The notes under the pieces were generated by a model, which saw nothing but the letters and a program-made list of their open reading frames with translations, was not told where the DNA came from and made no database searches. DNA of 64,000 bases from Primulina eburnea. Taxonomy: Eukaryota; Streptophyta; Magnoliopsida; Lamiales; Gesneriaceae. The stretch is taken from contig NC_133114.1 in NCBI RefSeq assembly GCF_022965805.1, forward strand, positions 4,236,261-4,300,260, written 5' to 3'. Both the position numbers and the translations under genes were made by a program. This document shows positions 36,602-49,354 of this stretch, piece after piece. Each line of letters starts with the position of its first letter. The first letter of the stretch is position 1.

Positions 36602-37049
36602 TTTCTCCCCTTCTAAGATATGATTTCGTCCTCGAAATCACAAGCAATTCACTCGTGTCTCGATAATCATATCATATCTCAAATCAGATATAAGAAGGAG
36701 ACTTACAGAAATTACAATGCTTTCATATCAATGAAATCACTCGTGATAGAATCAACCTCAGAACCATGAATATACAACATCCGTATATACCAATCAACAA
36801 CTCATAACAATCAATATCATTATCTGTTAATCCCAATCCAAGATATATTCAATCTTCGGCTTCAAATACTAACAATCATCGTCCGACGTTAGCATATTTA
36901 GTCTATTAATTCTGAGTTGTTTCCATTTTCTTCTGAATCAGTTTCATTTTTTTTCCTTATCAGATTTCTGATCTTATCAAATCTAATCTCAAGTATCACC
37001 GCAATATCATTCCCATACGCAGGAAATCCGCAGTTTTCATTGTACAATA
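36602..37049 (-). pseudogene. Internal remnant next to the outer gypsy 3-prime LTR
   Basis: It begins with the polypurine-like tract and TTTCGTCCTCGAAAT, also present behind the chromovirus LTR at 29546. No domain is readable. It ends where a plus-strand LTR begins. Confidence 0.5.
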
Positions 37050-37168
37050 TGTAATGCCCGAGGATTTGATTATCCTAATCTGTGATAATTTAATTATTAT
37101 GAATTGATGTGATTATAACCGGACCATCTTGAGAATAAATTGAGAGGACTAAATTGTTGGGCGAAGAT

Positions 37169-37342
37169 GGCGCGCCCGGGCGGAAGTTTTTAACCGTCCG
37201 AGCGCGAATGCCTCGGAGAAGAAGGCCAAGAGTTACTCGCCCGGGCGGAAGTTTGTGCTCGCCCGAGCGAGACTGCTTAAACTGGCGAGGGCCGAGAGTT
37301 ACTCGCCCGAGCGGAAATTTGTGCTCGCCCTAGCGAGAGACG
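37169..37342. repeat. Three GC-rich inverted-repeat pairs in the plus-strand LTR
   Basis: Arms are CGCCCGGGCGG with CCGTCCGAGCGCG, CTCGCCCGGGCGG with CTCGCCCGAGCGAG, and CTCGCCCGAGCGG with CTCGCCCTAGCGAG. The period is about 65 and the spacers are AT-rich. They lie 120-290 bp from the LTR start. Confidence 0.88.
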
Positions 37343-37385
37343 TGCAGTAAGAAGAATAAGCCACTTGTCTTGCATGCGAGATGGA

Positions 37386-37386
<1 letters not shown>

Positions 37387-37436
<50 letters not shown>
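37387..37436. repeat. (TA)n microsatellite
   Basis: About 25 TA units inside the LTR, at the place corresponding to the run in the solo LTR. Confidence 0.95.
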
Positions 37437-37438
<2 letters not shown>

Positions 37439-39123
37439 AATCGAATTTCCCTTAGAATGCATCAGAAAGGAGACGAAATCGTGGGGAAAGAATCAAGTCT
37501 TCTTCAACGCAAAGAATTGGGATTTGCGAGAAATCCGCCCGTCCGAATTTAAATCCGAACGCAGTATCGTGTTCCTCTCGACTAGAGCTACACAAGGACG
37601 TAAGTTTTGTTACGTTTAGACAAGATTTGAATTTATGATATTGTTAGAATTGAATATGATTCAGATATGGTGTTTCTGCTACCGTAGACATTATAGAATT
37701 GAAGTCAGATTAAAGAACAGATTGTTTCTGTAATTGTTATGATTTTTGGAGTTGATTTAACTGAGATTTTATATCAGAATTGTGTTAATATTCAGAGTAT
37801 GAATTATGTGGGCACAGATTATGAGTTCAGTATTATATTTGTGATGTTCAGATTGACGGGGTTATTCAGAATTGTATTATTATACCGTCGAAACATCAGT
37901 TGATTGATATTGATCAGATTCAGTATTGATTGAGATTGATCAGACTCTGTAATTATTCAGATAGTATTGTAATGTCGATGACATGAATTAGATTGTATCT
38001 TGTTCAGATATTGATCAGATTGTATACTGATTTGAGTATTGGTCAGAACAGATTATGTATTGAGTTATTCATTGATACAGAGTATTTGATATTGTCATTT
38101 CAGATTCGAGATGGACAGAGTTGGATACAGGTCATCGTCTTCGTCAGACCGGGACGACAAAGGTATAATTCATGTGATATTCGGGAAGCATAACTCAAAT
38201 AAGATTAATTTGAGTTTCCCAATAAAATCACATACTAGATTATTGTTTATATTGTTACCTGATTATGCTTTGTTTACAGATTGTTATTCATTGCATTTAA
38301 GATAGGAAAGTCTTGACAGTCATTGTCAGACTTCTAGACGTTCGGTGTATCTCAACTTAGGAGCAGGTATTACTCCTATTGCCAGCCGTTGATACAGCTC
38401 GGACCGAAGTCTAGGAATAAGACGTACGGTTACCACGATCGGTTGAGTAGGTAACAGGCATTGACGTCTTATTCATCACGGGATCCCTAGAGTTATAGTT
38501 GAGTCGAGTCTAGACATGATTTGACTAGAACTGCATGTTTATATGAATGGGATTCATAGATTATGGAACCCATTGTTATTGCCTTCAGTCATGATAGCAT
38601 GTTTTATGATTTAGATTGTGTATGTGCATATTTATCTGATTGAGATGCATGTTTGGTTAGATTAGATTTCATAGATCATGAAATCTATTACTATTGTTTT
38701 AATTTCTTCATGACAGCATGTTTCATGAATTATTATGTGTATATGCATGTTTACCATGTTTTATACTGGGATTTATTCTCACCGGAATTATCCGGCTGTT
38801 GTCTTGTTTTGTATGTGTGCATGACAACAGGTGGGGAAGGATCGGGGTCAAGATGAGAAAGAGGCTGGACTAGATAGCGTGGTGATTCCGGACTTGGATA
38901 GAGTTGGTTTCATTACTTGAACTTTAGTAGTTGAACCTTAGATTAATTGAAAGACTGTTGTACATTATTGTACTTTTATACCGATATGTATATTATTTAG
39001 ATTCCATTACCTTCCGCAGATACATTTTAAAAAGAAAAAATTTTAGACCCTGTTTATCAGAACTGATAATTAAATCCCAAATAAAATTAAGAAAAAGATC
39101 AGCGTCCGGGTCCCCACAACAGG

Positions 39124-39135
39124 TGGTATCAGAGC
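39124..39135 (+). promoter_or_regulatory. Primer-binding site after the plus-strand LTR
   Basis: TGGTATCAGAGC, five bases after the LTR end. It fixes the orientation and identity of the LTR. Confidence 0.9.
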
Positions 39136-39189
39136 ATTAGGTTCCAGAACAGTAGGTTCTAGAGCCGTAGATTCTGTAGACTGAGATAG

Positions 39190-39620
39190 AAGAGAATGAG
39201 CGGGGTAGATTGAATTTTTTTGTCCTTGCATGTGATTGCTAGCATGAGATTTATTTCAATGTTGACTACATTGTGTGTGCTAGCATGATTTATTGTTTTC
39301 CCTATTACATGTTGTTTGTTATCTGAGTTGATTGCAGCATGTAATTGGTAAGCTTGGATCAGAACCGAGTCTGAATCAGAGGTATATGATCAGAGGAGGG
39401 CTGAGACAGATTGTATAGAGTATGTACTAACCGGTTTGATTATCAGATATACCGCCTCGAAGAATTTCAGAAAAGGGCAGTACTTCGTCTGAATAGAGAG
39501 ATGTATCAGAAACTCAGTTAGAAGAAAAGATGAAAGAATTTGAGTTATTTCAGCCGCCGATTTTGAGTGGTATTGAGACATTTGAAGATTGTCAGAACTG
39601 GTTAGTTCATGATATACATT
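39190..39620 (+). pseudogene. Gypsy leader and gag start, truncated
   Basis: Near 39530-39605 the frame reads KMKEFELFQPPILSGIETF followed by CQNWL, the start of a gypsy gag core. Similarity is lost soon after, and the rest of the element is absent. Confidence 0.65.
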
Positions 39621-40699
39621 CTGCCAAAAGTACAAAATCAAACGAAAATCACAGTCTGATAAAATCAACTTTGGCATTTAATACAATCTGACTCTCGTGG
39701 CTGACATACCTCTCAGTCAACTAGTCATATTTGTACGTCATCCTGTACAATATAACCTATGCAGATTTGAACAATCGTTCAATTACGATCACTATCTTGG
39801 CAAGATTACAGTAGTGTCGTCCACAATCCATAGAAATGTACTCCCATTTCTATTTAGAAATCAATAATCACGATCATTAATCTAAAAGTTTCTCTCTTTC
39901 AGTCTTCATCTGTCAGCGATTTAGACATTTCAATACAAATTCTGACATAACTGATTTCATCTGTTTATATCAAAACTGTCTATTCGAATTATCATACATT
40001 TCCTGTAACCAGAATAATACTGAATCTACTACTGTGTGCATCTGACAATACCTGTCATTTCAAATTCGAATATCTGACACAAACAAATCAGCTAATAATA
40101 TAAATTAAAGAAAAATACCTACCTGGTATTCGGTTCTGACTATCAAAATCAAGTTCTGGACAGTCTGATCAAACTTCTGAACTGTTTTAATCTTCAAAAT
40201 CAGTTCTGACTCGACTGAACTGTATACAAGCTCAACGGTTCATAACAATCGGTATCAAACACGGACTTAGAATGATAACAATATCGGATCAGATTCAGAA
40301 TATCAATACGCAATACTGATCTAATAACTGCATAGAACGCAATTTCTGACATTTCGAAAATTCTGCTATATTCAATGTCGTTCTCAGCTACTGATCACGG
40401 TCTCAACGTGCTACAATCAGTCAGTATACTATCTTCAGATATCACAGACTCTAAATACAATCTGTTACAATCCCGATTCATGTCCGAACAATTCTGTATA
40501 CAACAATCTCAGTTCCCAGAATATTCAATACCATTTCAACTGTTCAGTTCAATCAATCATATGCTACGAATATATCAAAATGTCATAGATAAACCGAGCA
40601 TAAAATCATCAGAACACTTCTGAACACAGGATTTATCAACTCATAAACAGAACTGAAGTATTTTACCGAGAAACATATAATCAGATGTAACTCTACTCT
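39621..40699. other. Unrecognised remnant between gypsy fragments
   Basis: No readable domain on either strand. It lies between a plus-strand gag start and a minus-strand protease/gag fragment, and is probably strongly decayed pol. Confidence 0.4.
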
Positions 40700-41767
40700 T
40701 CAGGCAGTAAATCTTTCAATTGATATCTCAATCCTCTCAATTCAATCAGTATCAGTCTATAAGAAATTCTAAAATGAAACCAATACCTGGAATCAAATCA
40801 AGGCTGAAATCACTCTCCCTGATACAGGACAAACCTGAAATCTCATCTACAAGACTATAGCAAACTTCCTGCTACTAGTAAATAAATCCGTGATAGACTC
40901 CATTTTAGTCATCCACGAACATAAAGGAATAACTCCATTCCTTTCGATAATCATCAAATTAGATCTAATACGGATATCAAGGAATTTAAAATCCAAATTC
41001 CTTACCGTATATCCTTCATTCCTTGGCCATTTCAGGTTCAAATCTTATCATCTCCTGGCAAGAATCTAAAATAACTCTGTACTTGTTCGATATATCCATA
41101 TCAATAACGTAATCCGAATCAGGCAACACAAGTACAACACAATTTAACTCGTGTTCATTCTCAGCTTACTGTAGTATATAATATGTCACAGAATTCACTG
41201 ATATCAATTCTTTTCCCCCATAAGGTATAAAGGTCAATACTACAGTAGCACAGACCCAACAGGTATAACATATATCAATGCAACTCAGTCAAAGATAACA
41301 TCAAGAATGCATTCGTATATATCAATACATATGCAATACAATCATAAAAGTCAGTACATGTCACTGTATCATCAAGGGTGTCCTGGTTCTGTTCCTCGAT
41401 CCCTACCACCAGATGATTCTGCTCCCTGAAATCTTCGGGGACCTCTCTGTGGACAAGCTTTAGCAAAATGTCCTTGTTGTTTACAGATATTGCACCTACC
41501 AGTTACTCCCCGGCATTGCTCCGTGAGGTGTCTCCCGCCACAAACTCTGCAATAGGTTCCAGTATAACTCGGACTAGAACCGCTGGAGCTAGATGAACCA
41601 CTTCCTAACTTCTTGAAGGGCTTCTTTCGAGCTTTCAGCAAATCCTGCTTTCCACTCGTGCTACCGCGATGAAATCGGAGAGGAGATCGCTGTGTCTGGG
41701 GTTGCATTGCACACAACCTTCCCAATTGTCTAATCAGACTCGTCTCCGCTCTCTTCGCTCTACTCAC
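40700..41767 (-). pseudogene. Decayed gypsy gag-protease region
   Basis: On the minus strand, 41767-41372 is open. It encodes a Gag C-terminus with two zinc knuckles (CRVCGGRHLTEQC and CNICKQQGHFAKAC). Further on, DMDISNKYRVILDSCQEMIR and FEPEMAKE (about 41020-41110) match the region after the protease. IRESDFSLDLIPG near 40790 matches the segment that leads into RT. Many stops lie between these parts. It is probably the body of the element that owns the outer LTR. Confidence 0.7.
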
Positions 41768-41990
41768 ACTGCTTATAAAATCTTATTGATTCTCTTGATC
41801 AAAGTAGCAAGTACAAAACCAAGTTTTTCAAAGTTAGAACTCATCAAAACTTTTATCCGATGAATCACGGCACAAGAGTCAAGAAATATTTAATGAATTG
41901 ATTATCTTATCAATTGAGAAAGAAACAACTGAACACTTTGATTAGTACTTTCATCTCTGAAATTATAAGGCAAGTTATTTTTAATGATTA
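41757..41990 (+). pseudogene. hAT transposase fossil, right part (dimerisation domain)
   Basis: The reading TAYKILLILLIKVASTKPSF, SKLELIKTFIR and then FNELIILSIEKETTEHFD (frames vary) is the hAT dimerisation domain. Together with 25500-25775 it forms one transposase, about 45 residues short at the junction. The gypsy stack therefore sits in this gene, and some host sequence was lost with the 5-prime LTR. Confidence 0.75.
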
Positions 41991-42449
41991 TTTTGAGCAT
42001 AATTGATATTTTTATTTGTTTACTTTTTTATATTATCTTTATTGTATTGATTTAATTTTAAAAAAAATTGTTATGGAACTAAAAGAATATGAACAGATAT
42101 AATGATTGAGGGGTCTTTTTTAAAAGTTAGACTCAAACTCAAAAATTGTTAACATCAACTCTTCTATCAACATAACCAAAAAAAAAAAAAAAAATTGTAA
42201 TTTACAAGATTAAAAATGAAAATTTATCGTTAACAGACTGAAATAAGAAAATTTTGAAAATTACATCACAAAATATTTAATTTTCCTCAATATAAATTTT
42301 TGTGGCTCCATTTAAAATCTGGAAGTGTCTAATGACGATGATAGAAGCGTTTACAAAATTACAAAGCTTCCTATATATATCATGGCGTCGTTGACAATTC
42401 TTTGCAGGGACGTTACAAAATTCTCACTGCTCGGACCCAAATTTGAGCA

Positions 42450-42497
<48 letters not shown>

Positions 42498-43180
42498 GAA
42501 TCTTGAACTTGAGACATTGTTTCCAAATTTAAAACTTTTGTATCAGATAAGTCACAAGCGATCGAATTCGACACATGTTTTAGCGATCAAGCGCTGGATC
42601 GGTATATAAGTCCATATATCGTTCCTCCATCTTTCTGTTATTTTGTAAAGCCATTTTGGATCCATACCAATTTAAGTTCTGTGGTGAAGTTAATAGCAAA
42701 TAATATATTTTAAATTTTATAAATCGAGCTTCAATAATTCGACCTAACATATTCTATTCGAACTCGAATTCGAATTTGAACTCGAGAACACTTGGATTGC
42801 AGTACTGTGGCTAGTCAGTTACTTCACTACTAGTAAGGCAAATAAAACCATGTAATGTTTTGGTTGAAAGGACAAAAGTGAAGACCCATGGAGATAGGGA
42901 AAAAAAATTGGCGGAGATGAAAGAAAATGAAGTTTGTGGATGAAAATGGTTCGAAGGTTGCTTTCATCCCACACAAACGTAGCTTTTCAAATCTGTGGCT
43001 GCGAACGATCACTAAAAAATCTCTTGACTTTTCATGTTTCATTGATAGATTTGGAGTATTATTATTATATATATTATATTCCAGCTGTAGTTTTGTAGAC
43101 CAAACCAACCATTGCCATCAGCCCAAATCCTTTATAAACCGCTCGTTCACTTGTGCGGACCCCTTTTCTCGTCATTCGAT
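41991..43180. other. AT-rich intergenic DNA with an (AT)n run
   Basis: No gene was recognised. (AT)n occupies about 42452-42495 and an A run lies near 42179. Confidence 0.5.
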
Positions 43181-43303
43181 TTTCGAGACGATCTCATGAA
43201 TCTTTGTCTGTGAGACGAGTCAATCTCACTGATATTCACAATAAATAATAATACTCTTATCTACGAAGTTGATCTGTGAGAGCTTCTCACAAGAGTTTTT
43301 GTG
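43181..43303. mobile_element. Small MITE-like element (GAGACG...CTCACA type)
   Basis: The left end TTTCGAGACGATCTCATGAATC is imperfectly mirrored by GATCTGTGAGAGCTTCTCAC at the right (about 15 of 20 positions). Sequences with GAGACGGGTCAA and ATATTCACAATAAA are familiar as common small repeats in asterid DNA. The target duplication is not clear. Confidence 0.5.
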
Positions 43304-43876
43304 ATTTCAATTTTGACAGTTGTGAATATTGACTAGTTAGATTTGCTTGTAATTAGATTTGGTTGTGATTAAAACAAACTTCTTCCTTTGATAAAATTTG
43401 GATAGAATATAATTGTGATGGTTAAAGTTCAATTCAAATATTGTGTAGAGTTGGGAAGATTAATTGTTATGTCCATGTGAACAAAATATAAATAAATGAT
43501 ATAAAAGTTTTAAAAACTATAGAGCACTTTTGCGCAATAATACAGTAATATTGATTATTTTTATTGAATAAAGAATTAAAAATTCGATCACATATACTTT
43601 TATGCTATTTTATTTATAATAAGAGATCACCTTAAAGTAACTATTTTGGTGTGGTCGCTTCAAAATTACAATTATCATACTTATTTTTAATTAATTTAAA
43701 AATTATTTATTTGATAATTTATCCAATAAAAATGAAAACAACATATTTTAAATTAAATAAATAAATAGTTTTAAATAATTACGCTGAATAACTTGAAAAC
43801 AATTAAAAAAATAAAAGAAGCTGGAGTTCAATAAAAAAATAATAATTATATAAACATGCAATTTGTGTATACGATC

Positions 43877-43956
<80 letters not shown>

Positions 43957-45138
43957 AAATCCGACTAACATTTAATGAAGTCGTTTCTAGGAGACTTCTG
44001 TTGCTGGTAAACATAAATAATTTATTAATATTATAAAAATTGATGGTTTTTGTAATAATTTTTAAAATTAATATTATATGATAATTTAAAGGGGAAGTTG
44101 GTGAAAAATCCGAATCAAAACATTTCATTGGGTTCACCCCTACCCACAAAATTGTGGTACTATGTCATACAAAATGTGGTACACTTCATGTAGAAATGTG
44201 GTATACTTCATGTGGAAATGTGGTACTAAAAAAGTATTCAAGAACTGATCACAAAGAAAATCGACAACTGGGGACTGAAAATCAATTTCCCATAATTTAA
44301 ACTTAAACAAAATGGAAATACTTTTATAAGCCAGCAGACACGAAGCGTAGGTGGGGCAATTGGTGGTCCGTTGTCAACCCTCCCCCTTTCCCCAAAATTT
44401 TGTCATTGATGGGTTGGTGGGGTGGAGTATGGGTCCCTCATATTTTTTTTATTTTTTTTTTAAATCATTTACATAAAAATAAATTATATTTAAAATAAAT
44501 GTATTCCAAATTATATAGATTGGATCATTCTAACGACTCATGACCAGTATGAGTATAAGTCGATGCATATGTTGATTCAGCCTAATACCCCATAATCATT
44601 ACAACATGTGTTCGTATGTGTTTATATATAAGCACGAGTAATATTATGTATGTGTTATGTGCATGTACATTTGGTTTTTTTTTTATATATAAATATTCAT
44701 CATAGGATTTTAAGTTTATATTTGAAAATTTGTATAAAATTTCGAAATTATTGTGTAAATAATGTGCTGTATTTTTTTTTTAAAAAAAATACGAAGTAAT
44801 ACGTGTTGTAGTTTGAAAATTAATTTGTATTTTAATAAAATATAAATATGTGTACCATATGATTCCAGGTTTTTTCAATTCAATGATTAATTTTTTTGCT
44901 GTCCTCATAAAAATGTCTAGCTCATGTTATTAATTAGTAGATATAATGAGTTTATTCTAAATAATATAATATAATATATCATATTATATTTTATTATATA
45001 AATAAAATATAAATTCTTGTATGAAACTGGGGATTGCATTAATTAAATAATAAAACCTGAGGGCAGTTTAGGAACAATACTCCAAAATTCACACGCTTCA
45101 AGTCACACAATGATGTTACTGTGCACCGGCATGCTAGC
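43304..45138. other. AT-rich intergenic DNA upstream of BBX19
   Basis: It contains (AT)n at 43882-43954 and three copies of a 23-bp unit around AATGTGGTA-ACTTCATGT at about 44150-44235. No ORF is credible. Confidence 0.6.
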
Positions 45139-45429
45139 ATATAATAGCCCCCAACTCCGTTATCATTCGATCTCCGACGCACCCCACAGCCGTGCGTCTC
45201 CAGCCGCCGCACCTGGTAAGAACACTGACGGTGTAACTCTTCCTATGCATCGATCTCTTATAAGTATTATTCTTCGTGCACAATGAATTCTACTGCGTGT
45301 ATAATCCATTAATGGATTTGCGTGTTTGATATATTCTCTGTTTGACTTGATGTGTAGCAGAGTGCTATAAACTGAAAGATTGTTGAAATTTGTTAAATCG
45401 ATATAGAAGAAGAGTTGTATGAATTCGAA
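45139..45429 (+). promoter_or_regulatory. BBX19 core promoter and 5-prime UTR with probable intron
   Basis: ATATAATA at 45139-45146 could be the TATA box. CCTG|GTAAG at 45215/45216 and TGTGTAG at 45351-45357 fit as donor and acceptor of a UTR intron. Confidence 0.45.
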
Positions 45430-47464
45430 ATGAGAACACTGTGCGACGTCTGTGAGAGTGCGGCGGCGATTCTATTCTGCTCGGCGGATGAGGCGGCGCT
45501 TTGTCGTGCTTGTGATGATAAGGTATTGCGCCTGTTACAGTTATTTCGCGGGTAGACTATTTTATTTTTGTGTCTTTTATTTGAAGATGGGAAATTGGGA
45601 GATTTGCAGTTGTTTCTGAAATACTTTCGAGATTTTTCTAAAATATTGTTGGGATAGAAATTGTATGCTATTATCTATTTATCTACACTGAGATTATGAT
45701 ACTTCTTTGTTGAATTGCTTGATATGTGTTTGTGTATCATTCTATCTTAAATTCTTGTTTTGATTCATGAAATGTCAAACGCTGTACTGCATGCTTTTGT
45801 TTCATTGCCCATTTTGAGTTGTGTGCTAATTTCTTGTTTTTAATATTGGACGATGGTCTTGGTTTCTTTAGTTACTTTTCATGTTGGCCTTGGCTCTAGA
45901 GTGGAATAAAGTGCTTGTTTAAACTTGGGCTCTCAATATAGTCAAATGTACTCCGTGGCGAAAGATGGCCAGTAACATTATGGGGAGAAGATTGTATTTC
46001 CTTCTTTCTCGTGTTCCTTGATCTATGTTAGTCCATATTATGAATTTGCTCATTGGATCTACCGTCTAAGTACTTGCAGTGAAACATAAACTGGACTGAA
46101 TTAAAGTGGCCCGAACCTATTGTGCTAACGTTGTATGGCAGGTCCATATGTGTAACAAGCTTGCGAGCAGACATGTACGAGTTGGTCTTGCTGAGCCCAG
46201 TGAAGTCCCACGTTGTGACATATGTGAAAATGCACCTGGTATGCTGGTCATATCTTTCTCTTTCCTCTTCTTTTTTGAAAGGTGGCAACCCGTTTTGAAG
46301 AATACTTCCTGAGCCTCTGTATGTAGCTTTCTTCTATTGTGAGGTCGATGGAAGTTCCCTGTGTCTGCAATGCGATATGATTGTCCATGTCGGTGGTAAA
46401 AGAACCCATGAAAGATATCTCCTTCTGAGACAGAGAGCTGAGGTTTGTGGATGTAGTTGTGGACACTGGGTAAAATGCATCTGGCCCCTCTATGACATAT
46501 TCAAAATCCGCAAAAACTGGGAAAAAAGCGTAAAAGTTTTGATTTTAGTGTTTCCGAAAACCGTATGTGCTTTAATGATGTTTCTATTTATGCATTCTTT
46601 TGTTTCTCTTGCCCTCGATAACTCGAGCTTAGGTTTTTTTAGCTAATTTGGAATATTACATGGGGCCAAATGCAATTCACCTAAAGATACTCGTTCTCTT
46701 TTTTGTGATAGTTGAACATGAGTAATGACATTTGGTTCTACGTCTATGTTTCTTTGCAGTTTCCGGGGGATAAACCAGAAAGTTTAGACGAGTCAGGAGC
46801 GGTCAGAGGAAATATTGTTCAAGCTAAGAAAGAGTCTACTCATGTTTCTCCTAATCCTATAATGGTTAACAACATTGATTGTAATGGAAAAATGGAGAAC
46901 AAATTGATTGATCTCAATGCCAGGCCTCAAAGGGTGCATGGAAGAGCTTCAACTATTCAGGTTTTATTTTTAACCGGAACCTTTGTCGTGTCTCAGAAAC
47001 TACACTTCAAGCAGCATGGTTTAATGACTCTAAAGTGTAGTGAAGTAATACGCAAATTATCTTCCTTTTCGATTTATTTCTCAGGAACAAGTGAATAATT
47101 TGTTTAACAATCACCATGAACCTGAAAATATTGTAGACGGATCATTCAAAAGGGAGCCTGAGAATAATGGAGGTATACTGAAAGCAAAGTCAATACGTAT
47201 CAGTCATACTGTGATGCTTTATGAACCTTTTGCGAGATTGGTAATTTGAGTTCTTGTGAAAAAAACATTACCATGGAAACACGATCTTCATGTCTCATGT
47301 TAACTTCTGTGGCTAAATAACAATTGATTTCTACTGTCCATTAATTCACAGAACACTTGTAAATGTTCTGCTTTTAGTATGTTTTGATAAATCCTTTTGA
47401 CAATTTGAAATTTTCACTTCTTCCCTTTTCGTGCTTCTGCTATGTGCAGCTTGACGAACACTGT
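45430..47464 (+). CDS. BBX19: Double B-box zinc finger protein, BBX19-like
   Basis: Six exons: 45430-45522, 46142-46238, 46327-46442, 46760-46960, 47085-47172 and 47460-47464. All introns are GT-AG with matching phases, giving about 199 residues. The last exon supplies only two bases and TGA. B-box 1 spans about residues 5-46 ([20 protein letters not shown], then [13 protein letters not shown]). B-box 2 spans 56-101 ([43 protein letters not shown]). There is no CCT domain, so it is a group IV BBX protein. [17 protein letters not shown] and SFKREPE in the tail match BBX19. In Arabidopsis BBX19 affects flowering time through CONSTANS and seedling light response through COP1. Readthrough of the last intron would give a longer end. 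The gene looks functional. Confidence 0.93.
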
Positions 47465-47899
47465 TTGAGGTGGAATTAGCAATGGAATCAAAGCAATGGT
47501 CCCCGTGGCCATTTTTCATGGTTAAACATGTTGAAAACTGCGGTTAGCTACATATACTGGGAAACATTGTGAAGTGCATTTTCTGCAACTATTTGCATTC
47601 TGCAGTTACTGGTGTAGAAGTTTGTGCCATAGTTATCTGCTGTAAATTAAAAGACCCTTAGAAACATTACAGTTACCAATAAAGTTTCTCAGATAAATTT
47701 TCTCATTTTTGAACATTGGTTTCCTGTAACTTTATATTTACATTTGGGCTTTTCTAAGGCAAATTGCTGGATATTGATTAACTGTTTAAAGAAGTGGAGA
47801 AATCTTTAGTTTATCTTGGACACTCAGACTCAACTGATGGCGATTACTGACAATGGACCCACCCAAAATGAAAAATATGTAAGCTCTATATATTATATT
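47465..47899 (+). other. BBX19 3-prime UTR and flank
   Basis: Non-coding; probably contains the polyadenylation site. No further feature was seen. Confidence 0.45.
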
Positions 47900-48649
47900 T
47901 AGAGATGGCAATGGATAGGGTATGTATCGGATTTGATACATCCATCCATATACCCATTTATTAAACTCATCCCCATACTCATCTCCATACCTATCGGGTA
48001 TTGAATTTCATCCTCATTTTCATACCCATCGGATTATCGGATACTCATACCTTACCCAAATACCCTGTTATCATATACAATTGAATTTTTTCAAATTTAA
48101 ATTGTTTCAATAAAGTTATGAATATTTAAAAAATTATTTAAATGAACAATAAGAAAAATTATTATTGATAAAAATTTGCAAAGTAAACTTTATAGAAAAT
48201 ATTAAAATTATTTATGTTAGTTGAACAAAAGTACGTAATTTAACAAAAAAATTATTTTTCAATTTTAAAAGTCAAACATGAAATAAACTTACCAATGAAG
48301 AAGATGAAAAATTGAATGAAAAATAAAAGAGCGGTACAACCTTGAAACGTAAAAGTGAAAGTGAAAGGGAAGAGAGAAAAAAAAAGTATCGATTTACTTG
48401 GATTTGAGAAAATGAATCTTTAATATAAATAAATATAATTACTATATATACATATATACATACATATATATATATTTATATATTAATTTAAACGGGTATT
48501 CGGGTCGGACGTGGGTCGGATTATATCAAACCCGCCTCCATACTCGAACCCGAAAATCCCCATACCCGATTACCCAATTATTTAATCGGATCTAAAAATC
48601 CTTCCATACTCTCTTCTATTCGGGTCAGATATCGGATCCTCCAACTGAC
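47900..48649. mobile_element. Decayed hAT-like MITE
   Basis: The left end TAGAGATGGCAATGGATAGGG is of the same type as 15133-15662. The interior has the typical TACCCAT, CGGGTATTCGGGTCGG and ACCCGAA units near both ends with an AT-rich middle. The right end is degraded, so the boundary is approximate. Confidence 0.55.
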
Positions 48650-48799
48650 AGTTCTTAAAGTCCACACAACATTTTATCTACTCATTCTCGTTCTTTACCA
48701 ATCTATTTAGATTTGGATTAATGGACTCGAAGTTATAGATTTTAAATCTATAATAATAAATACATTAGTTTATTTTGATTGATACATGTTGGAATGAAT

Positions 48800-48949
48800 T
48801 TCAAATTCTCTGTAGTTATTTTTTGAATGATTGTTGTGGATCTCGAAAATCATCTCAATATGGCATTATTCCAACTTCAAATTCTCTGGAGTTATTTTTT
48901 CAATGATTGTTGTGGATCTCAAAATTCATCTCAATATGGCATTATTTGA
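48800..48949. repeat. 76-bp tandem duplication
   Basis: Two copies begin TTCAAATTCTCTG at 48800 and 48876 and end CTCAATATGGCATTATT. They differ at a few positions. Confidence 0.88.
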
Positions 48950-49354
48950 AATATTTCAATCAAATATCAAATCGAAAATTTTCCATTCAAACGCAACCTA
49001 AACGGCAATTGAATTCAAGAATCTGACAAATACAGGTGCAAAAATTGATTTCATTCAAAAAAACTGAACTCTGAATTGAAGTTAAAAGATTAAGATATAA
49101 AAGTTTCAACGGATAACTGGACGCGTCGTATGCGTGCCATCACTTTTGAAAGGATACCAATTCTTCATGAGTAGAAATTCTCACACACTTGCAAAAATAC
49201 TCAAACTACAGTTTTGACCCAAAAAGAAAAATATCCACCATCCTTTTAATCCAGCAAGCTAACTATTTCTCAAGAGCATAATTTTATAATAAACTAAACA
49301 AAAACATTTTCCCACGTCAATCTATAGACCATTTTCTTCGACAGTGCAGTATGC
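48950..49354. other. Intergenic DNA and aldolase 3-prime UTR
   Basis: No ORF. Its right part must contain the 3-prime UTR of the aldolase gene, which converges on BBX19. Confidence 0.45.

Larger units (their letters stand above)
37050..39118 (+). mobile_element. Gypsy LTR (5-prime), plus strand
   Basis: 2069 bp, TGTAATGCCCGAGG to GGGTCCCCACA. It is the inverse of the solo-LTR family at 21858 and is directly followed by a primer site, so it is a 5-prime LTR. No partner LTR lies downstream. It sits head-on against the minus-strand remnant. Confidence 0.85.

Noticed and set aside
43748..44149. 133-codon minus-strand ORF
   Set aside because: It spans an AT microsatellite and AT-rich DNA, with IYIYIY as its main content.
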